From Parahaliea mediterranea (GTDB lineage Bacteria > Pseudomonadota > Gammaproteobacteria > Pseudomonadales > Halieaceae): a stretch of 64,000 bases of DNA. This document shows, piece after piece, positions 23,705-33,392 of the stretch. How positions within the stretch are numbered: the first letter of the stretch is position 1; each line of letters starts with the position of its first letter. The stretch lies in contig NZ_QEWO01000008.1 of NCBI RefSeq assembly GCF_003402235.1, forward strand, positions 1-64,000, read 5' to 3'. Position numbers and translations under genes: made by a program. The notes under the pieces are model-generated. The model ran no database searches. It was given only the letters and a program-made list of their open reading frames with translations, and was not told where the DNA came from.

Positions 23705-23722
23705 CTACCTGCAAGCAGGTAG
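23705..23722. promoter_or_regulatory. TetR-type operator 2
   Basis: CTACCTGCAAGCAGGTAG: perfect 8-bp arms CTACCTGC/GCAGGTAG around AA. It shares the CTACCT-N6-AGGTAG frame with operator 1 and lies 82 nt before the tetR start. Confidence 0.8.
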
Positions 23723-23804
23723 GAAAACAAGCCAGCAAGCGTTACAGTTCTGTCCAGTTAGCGGACCTGAGTGCGCGCAAACCGTCGAAACCAGGGGACA
23801 ATCC

Positions 23805-24434
23805 ATGGATAACAAGACCCACCGCCGGGGCGAACAGACCCGCCAGCGCATTCTCGATGCCGCCGAGGCGCTGTTCGCCGAGAAGGACTACTCCGCCGCC
23901 CGGCTGGAGGACGTGGCCCAGGCCGTGGGCATCCGGCGGGCCTCCATCGTCTATTATTTTGCCGGCAAGCAGGAGCTGTACGAGGCGATGGAGCAGCGCA
24001 TTTTCAGCGCCATGATGGCCCACACCCAGCGCGCCGAGCGCCCCGACGCCCCCGCCATGGACCAGTTGCTGGCCCTGCTGGACGGCTGGCTGGACTTCCT
24101 GGTGGGGCGCCCCACCGCCGCCCGCATCCTGCTGCGCATCAGCGCCAACAGCTACAGCGACAGCAGCGCCCCGGTACGCAATTCTTTCGTTGCCCTGGGG
24201 GCCTGGGAAGACATCATCCGCCGCGGCCAGGCCAGCGGCGAGTTTGTCGCCGCCAGCTCCGCCCACCTGCTGCACCTGCTGGGGGCTGGCACCATCTACT
24301 ACAGCGCCACCGGCCAGCTGCTGGGCGATGAGCGCAACTACAACCCGGCGGCCCCGGATCAACTGCAGGCCTTCCGCCGCCTGATGCACCGCAGCGCCCG
24401 GGCCCTGCTGAGCCCCGGCCAGGGCAGAAGCTAA
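23805..24434 (+). CDS. TetR-family regulator of the TBDR-phosphoesterase operon
   Basis: A 209-residue regulator with an N-terminal HTH (TRQRILDAAEALFAEKDYSA, then IRRASIVYYFAGKQELYEAM) and an all-helical ligand-binding domain typical of TetR. ATG 23805 has GGGGA 7 nt upstream. It is divergent from the TBDR gene and most likely binds the two CTACCT-N6-AGGTAG palindromes between them, controlling itself and the receptor. The ligand is unknown. Confidence 0.88.
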   Translation: MDNKTHRRGEQTRQRILDAAEALFAEKDYSAARLEDVAQAVGIRRASIVYYFAGKQELYEAMEQRIFSAMMAHTQRAERPDAPAMDQLLALLDGWLDFLVGRPTAARILLRISANSYSDSSAPVRNSFVALGAWEDIIRRGQASGEFVAASSAHLLHLLGAGTIYYSATGQLLGDERNYNPAAPDQLQAFRRLMHRSARALLSPGQGRS

Positions 24435-24451
24435 CGCCGCTCACCACTGAT

Positions 24452-24485
24452 AGAGCCTGGGGCGCCTAGACAGAGCCTGGGGCGC
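24452..24485. repeat. 14-bp direct repeat
   Basis: AGAGCCTGGGGCGC occurs at 24452-24465 and 24472-24485, period 20, in the short gap between the convergent tetR and TSUP genes. No function is evident. Confidence 0.8.
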
Positions 24486-24495
24486 TCCAGCCGCC

Positions 24496-25278
24496 TCAGG
24501 CGCCCGTGCCGGCCACCAGCAGCCGCAGCAGGCCCGCCAGGCTCACCACCAGCAGGCCGCCGCCCAGCACCCGGAAGAACACACCGGTATCGGCGCGCAG
24601 GGTATAGCGATGGAAGCGCAGGCCCAGCAGATGGCCAATGGCGGCGCAGGGCAGCAGCAACAGAGCCCCGCGCCACTGCAGGTCGACGCCGGTCCAGGCG
24701 AAGGCCGCCAGCTTGATGGCCACCAGCACAAACCACAGCACAAACAGGGTGTCGCGCAGCTCGTGCTTTTGTACCCGGCTCGCCGCCACCGGCACCACCA
24801 GCGGCGCGGCCACCAGCGAGGTGCCGCTGACATAGCCCCCGAGCAGCATGAACAGGGCGTCCACCGTGCGGCTGTTGCTCTTGAAGGGCTTTTGCAGCAG
24901 GTAACTCACCGCGTAGATGGACACCACCACAAAAATGAACCCGCTCACCACGTTGGTGGGCAGCGTGAGCACGCCGGCCACCCCAATCAGCTTGGGCACC
25001 AGCATCAGCGCAAAGGCATAGCGCAAAAAGGGCCAGTTGACGGTGTTGTCACCGTGTCCCTCGCGGGCGCGAAAGTGCGCGGTGGCAATGGTCAGGAAGG
25101 AGAAGAACAGCAGGTGCATGGCGATAATGGGCAAAAACACCAGCGGCGCGTTATCCACCATCAACAGAAAAGGCAGGGTGAGCACCGCGCCGCCAAAACC
25201 CAGCCCCGAGCGCACAAAACCACTCCACACAAACAGCAGGGCAATGGCAAGGTACTGCCAGGTGTGCAAGTCAGCCAT
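24496..25278 (-). CDS. TSUP/TauE-SafE family permease
   Basis: A 260-residue membrane protein with about 8 helices and the TauE/SafE hallmark at its start: LFVWSGFVRSGLGFGGAVLT. A second half-repeat contains GGYVSGTSLVAAPLVVPVAA. Family members export sulfite, sulfoacetate, taurine-derived or other organic anions. ATG 25278 is fixed by GGAGGG 6 nt upstream and overlaps the end of the upstream N-demethylase gene by 8 nt, so the two are translationally coupled. Function is presumably export or uptake of a substrate or product of that enzyme. Confidence 0.85.
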   Translation of the reverse strand: MADLHTWQYLAIALLFVWSGFVRSGLGFGGAVLTLPFLLMVDNAPLVFLPIIAMHLLFFSFLTIATAHFRAREGHGDNTVNWPFLRYAFALMLVPKLIGVAGVLTLPTNVVSGFIFVVVSIYAVSYLLQKPFKSNSRTVDALFMLLGGYVSGTSLVAAPLVVPVAASRVQKHELRDTLFVLWFVLVAIKLAAFAWTGVDLQWRGALLLLPCAAIGHLLGLRFHRYTLRADTGVFFRVLGGGLLVVSLAGLLRLLVAGTGA

Positions 25279-26161
25279 TGCGGCCCTCCGCTGCCTGCTG
25301 CCGATAGGCGGCCAGCGCCGCGGCAAAGCGCTCAAAGCCCTTGTACTGTTGCATGCCAACCGGATTGGCATCGATGGCCCGCAGCAGCGCCGGCAGCGCG
25401 CCATCGACATCCGCCAGCTGGGTGAGCGGATGCAGGTAGACGCGAATGGTGAACACCACCGCGCCGGTTTGCGGCAGCCGCCGCAGGGACTGGCGCTCAA
25501 CCCGGTAGTACAGCGGCTCGCCGGCGCCGCCTTCGCTGCCCGGGCGCCGGTTCAGGGTGTGGCCGTGCTGCAGGCTCCAGTTGAAGCGCACCACCGGGTG
25601 GGCGGGCTTGAGGTGGTGAAAAAAGCGCTCGACCCTGGGCAGCAGGGCCTGGTCAAAACCCGGAATCACCGCATGGATGGCCGCCAGCGAGCCCCCGAAC
25701 TTGTCTTCCAGGCGCCACTGGCTGGCGGCGCAGAGGCTGGCGGCGGTCAGCGCATAGCTGTCGCCGCGCGGCTCCATGATCACCAGATCGTCCGCCACCC
25801 ACAGGGAGGCATTCCACAGCACCTCTTCATGGGCCAGCGGCACACGAAAGCCACCTGGCATGCAATACAGCTGCTGGGCCTGACGCTGGCTATGACGTTG
25901 AAAGACATCCGGATGACTGTGCAGCAGGTGCTCCAGCAGCAGGCTGGCCAGCTCCCGCTGCGCCGGTAGCGAGGCCGGCAGCGCCCGGTACACACAATCG
26001 CCCAGGCGGGCGCGCTGGGCCAGCTTGTTCAGGTGATAGCGCCCGGCCTCCCGGTCCGGCTCTATCCACTGCGCCGGGGGCATGGGCGCCAGGCCCATCT
26101 GCAACAGCTCGGCGTGGTCCAGGTGAGGGAAATATCGCGGCTGGCGGTGGTCGAAGAGCAT
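25271..26161 (-). CDS. Heme-dependent oxidative N-demethylase (DUF3445)
   Basis: A 296-residue protein resembling the DUF3445/HODM family, which includes the catalytic subunit of dimethylamine monooxygenase and uses a PAS-like fold to bind heme. Matching features are the N-terminal LDHAELLQMGLAPMPPAQWI region, VADDLVIMEPRGDSYALTAA, and WRLEDKFGGSLAAIHAVIPG, the conserved PxK-G-xLxxIHxPVPG block. ATG 26161 lacks a strong ribosome binding site. Its stop overlaps the TSUP start. A stand-alone DUF3445 gene without the reductase and electron-transfer subunits of dimethylamine monooxygenase suggests a borrowed reductase or another N-methyl substrate. Confidence 0.72.
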   Translation of the reverse strand: MLFDHRQPRYFPHLDHAELLQMGLAPMPPAQWIEPDREAGRYHLNKLAQRARLGDCVYRALPASLPAQRELASLLLEHLLHSHPDVFQRHSQRQAQQLYCMPGGFRVPLAHEEVLWNASLWVADDLVIMEPRGDSYALTAASLCAASQWRLEDKFGGSLAAIHAVIPGFDQALLPRVERFFHHLKPAHPVVRFNWSLQHGHTLNRRPGSEGGAGEPLYYRVERQSLRRLPQTGAVVFTIRVYLHPLTQLADVDGALPALLRAIDANPVGMQQYKGFERFAAALAAYRQQAAEGRNG

Positions 26162-26299
26162 CACAGGGCATTCGAACGACGGGCCGCTCACCTTACCGCA
26201 AAGCCGCCGCGGCGCAAGCGTCCGGTGGCCCGCACCTAACACCGGTGGTGCCGTCGCTCTGCTACCCTAGTAAGCCCATTCGCTGACCAAGGAGCCTCC

Positions 26300-28186
26300 A
26301 TGCGCCGATTTCTGCTCTTTCTTCTACTCACCCCAATCCTGCTGATAGCGGCTGCGGCCCTGCTGGTGCCGTTGTTGGTCGATGAGGAGCGCCTACTGGC
26401 CATTGCCGCAGAAGCGTTGGAAGAGAAAACCGGCGCCACCCTGTCGGTCGGCGGCGAGGCCAGCCTGCGCCTGCTGCCGCGTATCGCCCTCAGCATGGAA
26501 CAGGTGGAGCTGACCCTGCCCGGAGAGGGCCAGCCGGATCTCAGCGCCGGCCGCCTGGATATCGGCGTCAAACCGCTGCCGCTGCTGTCTGGCGAGGTGC
26601 AAATCCAGCGCCTGGCCCTGGAGCGCCTGCTGGTGACCGTGCCCGCCGGCCCGCCAGCGCCGAGCGTGGATACCAGCGACCTGAGCGACGCCCAGCTGGA
26701 CGCCTTCTACCGGGAGCGACGCAAGGCCATTAAAGCCGCTGGCGAAGGGGCGGGCCTGGCCCTGGCCGCGCCCATGGCCCTGGAGGTGGCCGAACTGAAC
26801 CTGCGCGATTCGCGCCTGGTGTTGATGGCGGATGCAGGCCAGCCGGATCGCATTGTCGAGATTAAATCCTTGAACGCCACGGATCTGAACCTGGCCGGGC
26901 GCCCGGTGCCCCTGTCGCTGGCCCTTGCGCTGCCGGCCAACGAACCCGGGGGCACTCCCGTGGCCCTGCAACTCAATGCCACCCTGCGCCTGGACCAAAA
27001 CAGCCAGCAACTCGCGCTGGATCAGTTCCAGGCCCAGGTGCGCGGCGCCACCGCCAAGCCCCTCGACCTCACCGCCACCGGCACTGTTGACCTGCAGCGG
27101 GTGGTGGCCGACCTGGACCTGGGCCTGACCCTGGGCAGCGCCCGCGGCGAGGGCACACTGCGCTTTGCCAGCTTCGAAAGCCCCCAGATCGACGCCGACC
27201 TGCACCTGAATGAATTCACCCCCGCCCTGCTGGCACTGGCCGGCCCCGAGGCGGCGGCCACCAAACCTGCCAGCAGTGATGGAGCCACCAGCGAGGGCGA
27301 GCGCGAAGATGCGGGCGATGCGCCCCTGCCCCTGGCCCCGCTGCGCGCCATCGACACCCGCGCGAAGCTTGCCATCGACAGCGCCCGCTTTGGCAATCAC
27401 GAGGTGAGCGAGCTGCGCGCCCAGCTGCGGGCCGTGGATGGCGTGCTCACCCTCAACCGCCTCTCGGGCCAGGTACACGGGGGCACGTTAAGCGCCAGCG
27501 CCACCCTGGACGCGGCCCACAACCAGGCCCGACTGATCACCAGCGGCAAGCTGGACGGTGTGGACCTGCCACAACTGCTGGCGGCGCTGGAGGCCGAGCC
27601 CAAGCTCAGCGGGCAGGCATCGCTGAACTGGCAGCTGGCCACCGAGGGGCGCAGCAGCAACGCCCTGCGCGATGCCCTGAACGGGCCGGTGAAGATCCAC
27701 ACCCAGGATCTGGTGCTGAAGGGCTTGGGGATTGAGCGCATGCTGTGCCAGACGGTGGCGCTGGTGAACCGGGAGCAACTGGCGGCGGAACTGCCCGCCG
27801 ACAGCGCCTTTGAGGCGCTGACCGTGGATGTGCAGCTGGCCGACGGCAAGGCCCGGCTGGCGCCCCTGCGCGCGGAGCTGGCCAACATACAGCTCACCGG
27901 CAAGGGTGCCGCCCAGCTCGACAGCCTGGATTTCAAGGCGGATTTTGCCGCCCGCCTGGACCCGGGACTGGCCGAGGTAGACCCGGCCTGCCGGGTGAAC
28001 GAGCGCTACACCGCCATCGACTGGCCGCTGGAGTGCAAAGGCAACCTGAACGGCGACGCCGGCGACTGGTGCCGTGTGGACAGCGGCGAGATTCTGGAGG
28101 ACCTCGGCAAAAACGAGGTCCAGCGCAAGGTGAAGGAAGAGGCGGGGCGCCTCTTCGACAGGCTACTGAAAAAGCAGGACGATTAG
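26300..28186 (+). CDS. AsmA family protein
   Basis: A 628-residue protein with one N-terminal membrane anchor (FLLFLLLTPILLIAAAALLV) and the AsmA start pattern, followed by a long beta-rich periplasmic region with repeated LxLxGxL-type strands and a conserved C-terminal block (LVLKGLGIERMLCQTVALVN). AsmA-like proteins belong to the bridge-like lipid-transfer superfamily and influence outer-membrane lipid assembly. AAGGAG lies 6 nt before the ATG. It is convergent with the exported protein at 28192. The size fits the canonical AsmA of E. coli. Confidence 0.85.
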   Translation: MRRFLLFLLLTPILLIAAAALLVPLLVDEERLLAIAAEALEEKTGATLSVGGEASLRLLPRIALSMEQVELTLPGEGQPDLSAGRLDIGVKPLPLLSGEVQIQRLALERLLVTVPAGPPAPSVDTSDLSDAQLDAFYRERRKAIKAAGEGAGLALAAPMALEVAELNLRDSRLVLMADAGQPDRIVEIKSLNATDLNLAGRPVPLSLALALPANEPGGTPVALQLNATLRLDQNSQQLALDQFQAQVRGATAKPLDLTATGTVDLQRVVADLDLGLTLGSARGEGTLRFASFESPQIDADLHLNEFTPALLALAGPEAAATKPASSDGATSEGEREDAGDAPLPLAPLRAIDTRAKLAIDSARFGNHEVSELRAQLRAVDGVLTLNRLSGQVHGGTLSASATLDAAHNQARLITSGKLDGVDLPQLLAALEAEPKLSGQASLNWQLATEGRSSNALRDALNGPVKIHTQDLVLKGLGIERMLCQTVALVNREQLAAELPADSAFEALTVDVQLADGKARLAPLRAELANIQLTGKGAAQLDSLDFKADFAARLDPGLAEVDPACRVNERYTAIDWPLECKGNLNGDAGDWCRVDSGEILEDLGKNEVQRKVKEEAGRLFDRLLKKQDD

Positions 28187-28191
28187 GCCAG

Positions 28192-29007
28192 TTACAGGCT
28201 CAGCGCGGCAATTTCAATCCGCGCCGCGGCGCCGTAGAGCGACGACGCGTCGGCGCTGACCGTATCCGGCGGCATGATGCCGGGCCACAGGTTGGCGTCG
28301 AACAGGCCCTGGATGAGGGCGTTCACGCGGTCCTGGGTGGCCGCCAGGTCGGCGTCATCGCCGGCATCCATGTTGGCCACCAGGCTCTGGGCGGTGCGGG
28401 TGAAACCGTAGGCATCCTGGTATTCGTGGCCGTTCACCACCTTGCCATCCACCACGCCAATGGCGTACTCCTCACCAGCGGTGCGCAGCAATTTAACCAC
28501 TACGCCCAGGCGCGTGGCCGGCGGCAGGGCGCCCACCCGGGCCTCGGCGGCGCTGATGCCCTCCAGCACTGCGGCGTAGGCGGCCTCCACCGCCTCGGCG
28601 CTGCTGTCATCGCTCTCCACGGCCTTGGCCAGGGTAGTCAGCTGATCGGCAAAGCCGGCGCTGCCACGGGCCTTGAAGGCCGGTTCCATGTCGGCGTACA
28701 GCTCGCTCTTGGGGTGCTTCATGTGCATGCGGGCGTGGTCGATATGGCCCTCCCGGTACAGGGCCAGCCCCACCAGCAGGTGGCCGCGCATCAGCCCGAG
28801 CTGAGCCAGGTAGGCCACGTTGTCGGTGGCCGGGTCGACGTTCTGGGCCAGACCCTCGCCCTCGCCTTCGCCGCCAGCGGCCGTTGCCTGCCCGGCATCG
28901 GCAGCCGCGGCGGCCTGCAGTTCGTCAGCGGCGGCCGCGCCGAGGGTGGTGCCGCCAACCAGGGCGGCCAGGCTCAGGCTGGACCACAATTTGGTGCGTT
29001 TGTGCAT
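28192..29007 (-). CDS. Uncharacterised exported protein, Fur-box associated
   Basis: A 271-residue protein I cannot name. A Sec signal peptide (to about residue 26, ending GAAAA) precedes an Ala/Gly/Glu linker and a helical domain. That domain has a His/Met/Glu-rich block, GLMRGHLLVGLALYREGHID followed by HARMHMKHPKSELYADMEP, and later GHEYQDAYGFTRTA. I recall similar exported proteins of unknown function in alphaproteobacteria with an EYQDA-GF motif. Clustered His, Met and Glu suggest metal binding. It is divergent from a PiuC-type hydroxylase across a Fur box, so it is probably iron-repressed. It is not an obvious imelysin or EfeO. Confidence 0.75.
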   Translation of the reverse strand: MHKRTKLWSSLSLAALVGGTTLGAAAADELQAAAAADAGQATAAGGEGEGEGLAQNVDPATDNVAYLAQLGLMRGHLLVGLALYREGHIDHARMHMKHPKSELYADMEPAFKARGSAGFADQLTTLAKAVESDDSSAEAVEAAYAAVLEGISAAEARVGALPPATRLGVVVKLLRTAGEEYAIGVVDGKVVNGHEYQDAYGFTRTAQSLVANMDAGDDADLAATQDRVNALIQGLFDANLWPGIMPPDTVSADASSLYGAAARIEIAALSL

Positions 29008-29068
29008 GTTGGCAAATTCCTTGTGTCATCATGAGGCTGGCCAGTTATAGCAAAGCAGAGAGCTTTTT

Positions 29069-29087
29069 GAAAATGATTCTTATTAAG
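29069..29087. promoter_or_regulatory. Fur box
   Basis: GAAAATGATTCTTATTAAG (reverse CTTAATAAGAATCATTTTC) matches most positions of the classic GATAATGATAATCATTATC. It lies centrally in the 133-nt gap between the divergent exported protein and PiuC-type genes, so it can control both. Confidence 0.75.
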
Positions 29088-29140
29088 CAGCCGCCCAGCC
29101 AAGGCGGCCAACAGCCCCCTTACGCCACCGGAACCGGCCC

Positions 29141-29803
29141 GTGCTGACCTGCATCGACGGCCTGCTGGACGCCCCCACCCTTGGCGCGGTGCGCGAGCAA
29201 CTGGCCGCCAGTGACGACTTTGCCCCGGGCGAGGCCACCGCCGCCGGGCGCGCCCGGGCGGTGAAGTACAACCTGCAGGGCATCAGCGCCGCCCCGGCCA
29301 TTCGCGGCATCACCCGCCTGCTGGAGCAGCAGCTGATGGCGCACCCGGTGTTTCGCGCCGCCGCCCGCCCGCGCCAGTTCGCGCGCCTGCTGATCAGCCG
29401 CTACGAGGCGGGCATGGGCTACGGCACCCACATTGATGCCCCGGCTATCGACGGCGTGCGCACAGACGTTTCCTTTACCCTCTTCCTCAGCGAGCCGGGC
29501 GATTACGAAGGCGGCGAGTTGGTGATTGAATCCGGCGCCGGCGAAGATGCGGTAAAACTGCCCGCCGGCGCGCTGGTGTGCTACCCCGCCAGCTACCTGC
29601 ACCGGGTGAACCCGGTGCGCAGCGGTTCGCGGCTGGTGACAGTGGGCTGGCTGCAGAGCGAGGTGCGCTCCACCGAGCAGCGCAGCCTGCTGTTTGCCCT
29701 GGACAGTGCCCTGGCCACCCTGCAACAGGAGCCTGGCAACCGCGCCGCCCTGGACCAACTGGCCAACGCCCGCGCCAACCTGCAGCGCATGTGGATGGAT
29801 TGA
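29141..29803 (+). CDS. piuC: Fe2+/2-oxoglutarate-dependent PKHD-type hydroxylase (PiuC)
   Basis: A 220-residue prolyl-4-hydroxylase-type dioxygenase. The facial triad is visible: H-x-D in YGTHIDAP (about residues 97-104) and the distal His in YLHRVNPV, with the 2-oxoglutarate Arg in GSRLVTVGW. The size and order match PiuC/YbiX proteins linked to iron uptake, often beside siderophore receptors. GTG 29141 is used because family members start just before the DxLL motif; the ribosome binding site is weak. It lies downstream of the Fur box. The hydroxylation substrate is not established for the family. Confidence 0.9.
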   Translation: MLTCIDGLLDAPTLGAVREQLAASDDFAPGEATAAGRARAVKYNLQGISAAPAIRGITRLLEQQLMAHPVFRAAARPRQFARLLISRYEAGMGYGTHIDAPAIDGVRTDVSFTLFLSEPGDYEGGELVIESGAGEDAVKLPAGALVCYPASYLHRVNPVRSGSRLVTVGWLQSEVRSTEQRSLLFALDSALATLQQEPGNRAALDQLANARANLQRMWMD

Positions 29804-29946
29804 TTTCCCACCTGCCGCTGGCGCGTTGCGGGCGGCGGGTCTATGCTCGCGGAGCTACACAGCAGTACTAACAACACCAACAACATTGATCTGCGGGCCG
29901 GTAGCCCGGCGCTGCCACCGCCCGCCTGTGTATTAGGGGACATGAC

Positions 29947-31434
29947 ATGCTCGGGGCTTGTAACAGGGGCGCTCGCCGCCTATGGGTGGGAGCGGCTGTG
30001 GTAGTGCCGTTGTATCTGGCGCCCTGCCATCTGGCCGGCGCATCACTGCTGGATTTGGCCGGCCAGTACGCCAACAGCGTGGAAGAATCCGCCGCCGTGG
30101 CCAACCAGGCCACCTACGAGGCTCTGCTGGATGACAACGGCGGCCCCTGCGCCGCCCTCCAGCGTCAGGCCAGTGCCCGTTGCAGCGGCCAGACATTTCA
30201 GCTGTTCGACAATGCCCGGGAGCTGGTGCACACCGCCAATGAACTGACCGGACAGGGCCCCACGGCCTTCAGCCTGGGCACCGACCTTGCCGGCCTTGGC
30301 ACCTCACTGCGCTGGACGGCGGGCGAAGAGTTTGCCGCCCAGGAATCGCTGACCAGCGAGTTTGTGGGCGGTCAGCTCGCCTCCCTGGCCAGCCGCATTT
30401 CAGCCCTGCGCGGCGGCGCCACCGGCTTTTTCCTGGCAGGCACACCCGCCGCGCCCCTGGGCCTTGGCGCCAGCGCCGACAGCACAGGCGGCGAGCGCTA
30501 CAGCCCCTGGGGTGGTTTTTTTAACGGCAGCTATGGCAGTGGCGACAAGGACGGCACAGGCAACGAGGACGCCTTTGAATTTGACGGCTATGCCGTCAAC
30601 GCCGGCATCGACTACCGCTTCAGTCCACACTGGGTGGGCGGCCTTCTCGCGGGCACCACCCAGCGCGACGTTGACTTCCAGCAGGAGGGTGCGCTGGTTG
30701 TGGACGGCGACATCGAGACCGACGGCTACAGCCTGATGGCCTTCGCCCTGTACTTTCACGACCAGTGGTACGCAAGCCTAGGGGGCGGCTTCCAGCGCCT
30801 GGATTTCGCTATTGACCGAGCCATTCAATATCCCTCGCTGAACCCGGCGGTGCAGCGCACCGACACCCGCACGCTCAGCGACACCCGCGGCGATACCTGG
30901 ACCCTGAACGCGGCGGCCGGCTACAACCTCGCCTTGACCCCCGCGCTGAACCTGGAGCCCTACGGCCGCCTGGACTTTGCCGATACCCGTATCGACGCCT
31001 TCCGCGAACGGGACATCAACAACGACGCGTTTGAACTGCGGGTGGACCGGCAGGACTTCCGCTCGCTGGAGGCCATTGCCGGCCTCAGCCTGCAATACAC
31101 GGCCACCCCATCCTTCGCCGTGCTGATTCCCTTTGCCAGCGCGGAATACCACCACCAGTTTGAAGACGATGCCCGGGAGATCAGCGCCGCCTACGGTGCC
31201 GTCTCCGCCGACCTGGGCCCAAACGCGCGCTTTCGCGTTGCCACCGACCCACTGGATGAAGGCTACGCAGTGCTGTCAGTGGGCCTGTCGGCGGTGCTGC
31301 GCGGCGGCCGCCAGCGCACAGTCGATGGCGAGATTCACGGCGGCCTGCAGGGTTTCGTCAGCTACCGTTCCATCCAGGGGCTTGAGGATTACAGCCACAA
31401 CGTGTTCAGCGCGGGGCTGCGCTACGAATTCTAG
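29947..31434 (+). CDS. Autotransporter-type outer-membrane barrel protein
   Basis: A 495-residue protein with an N-terminal signal (VGAAVVVPLYLAPCHLAGAS), about 150 residues of helical, Ala/Glu-rich passenger (two Cys in GGPCAALQRQASARC), and a C-terminal ~290-residue beta-barrel from PWGGFFNGSYGSGDKDGT to the terminal aromatic LRYEF. The barrel resembles the autotransporter domain of type Va secretion. The passenger is very short for that class, so it may serve as an outer-membrane esterase-less scaffold or porin-like protein. It stands alone between piuC and the acetolactate-synthase-like gene. Confidence 0.75.
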   Translation: MLGACNRGARRLWVGAAVVVPLYLAPCHLAGASLLDLAGQYANSVEESAAVANQATYEALLDDNGGPCAALQRQASARCSGQTFQLFDNARELVHTANELTGQGPTAFSLGTDLAGLGTSLRWTAGEEFAAQESLTSEFVGGQLASLASRISALRGGATGFFLAGTPAAPLGLGASADSTGGERYSPWGGFFNGSYGSGDKDGTGNEDAFEFDGYAVNAGIDYRFSPHWVGGLLAGTTQRDVDFQQEGALVVDGDIETDGYSLMAFALYFHDQWYASLGGGFQRLDFAIDRAIQYPSLNPAVQRTDTRTLSDTRGDTWTLNAAAGYNLALTPALNLEPYGRLDFADTRIDAFRERDINNDAFELRVDRQDFRSLEAIAGLSLQYTATPSFAVLIPFASAEYHHQFEDDAREISAAYGAVSADLGPNARFRVATDPLDEGYAVLSVGLSAVLRGGRQRTVDGEIHGGLQGFVSYRSIQGLEDYSHNVFSAGLRYEF

Positions 31435-31483
31435 GGCCGGCGCGGACTTGCCCGGCGCCGCCCGTGTTTTGGCAGCCTGACGC

Positions 31484-33190
<1,707 letters not shown>

Positions 33191-33392
33191 GTCCCCGCCC
33201 CCGATTCCTTGGATAGTTCAAGGATGCTAGCACAGGCTGAAAAAATGACACGCCCCCGGCGCGGTTCATCTATTTGGAGGATGTGAGCCGGCGCACGGCC
33301 CGACACTATCCCCCCCACGATTACCAGCTCGCAGTTGGCCAATGACTGTGGGATAAGTAGCACCATAACAAAAGAACACTGGAGACATTGCC

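Noticed and set aside
20269-24015. 1248-codon plus-strand open frame
   Set aside because: It is antisense to the TBDR and phosphoesterase genes, both of which have full family motifs and ribosome binding sites. Long antisense frames are expected at this GC content.
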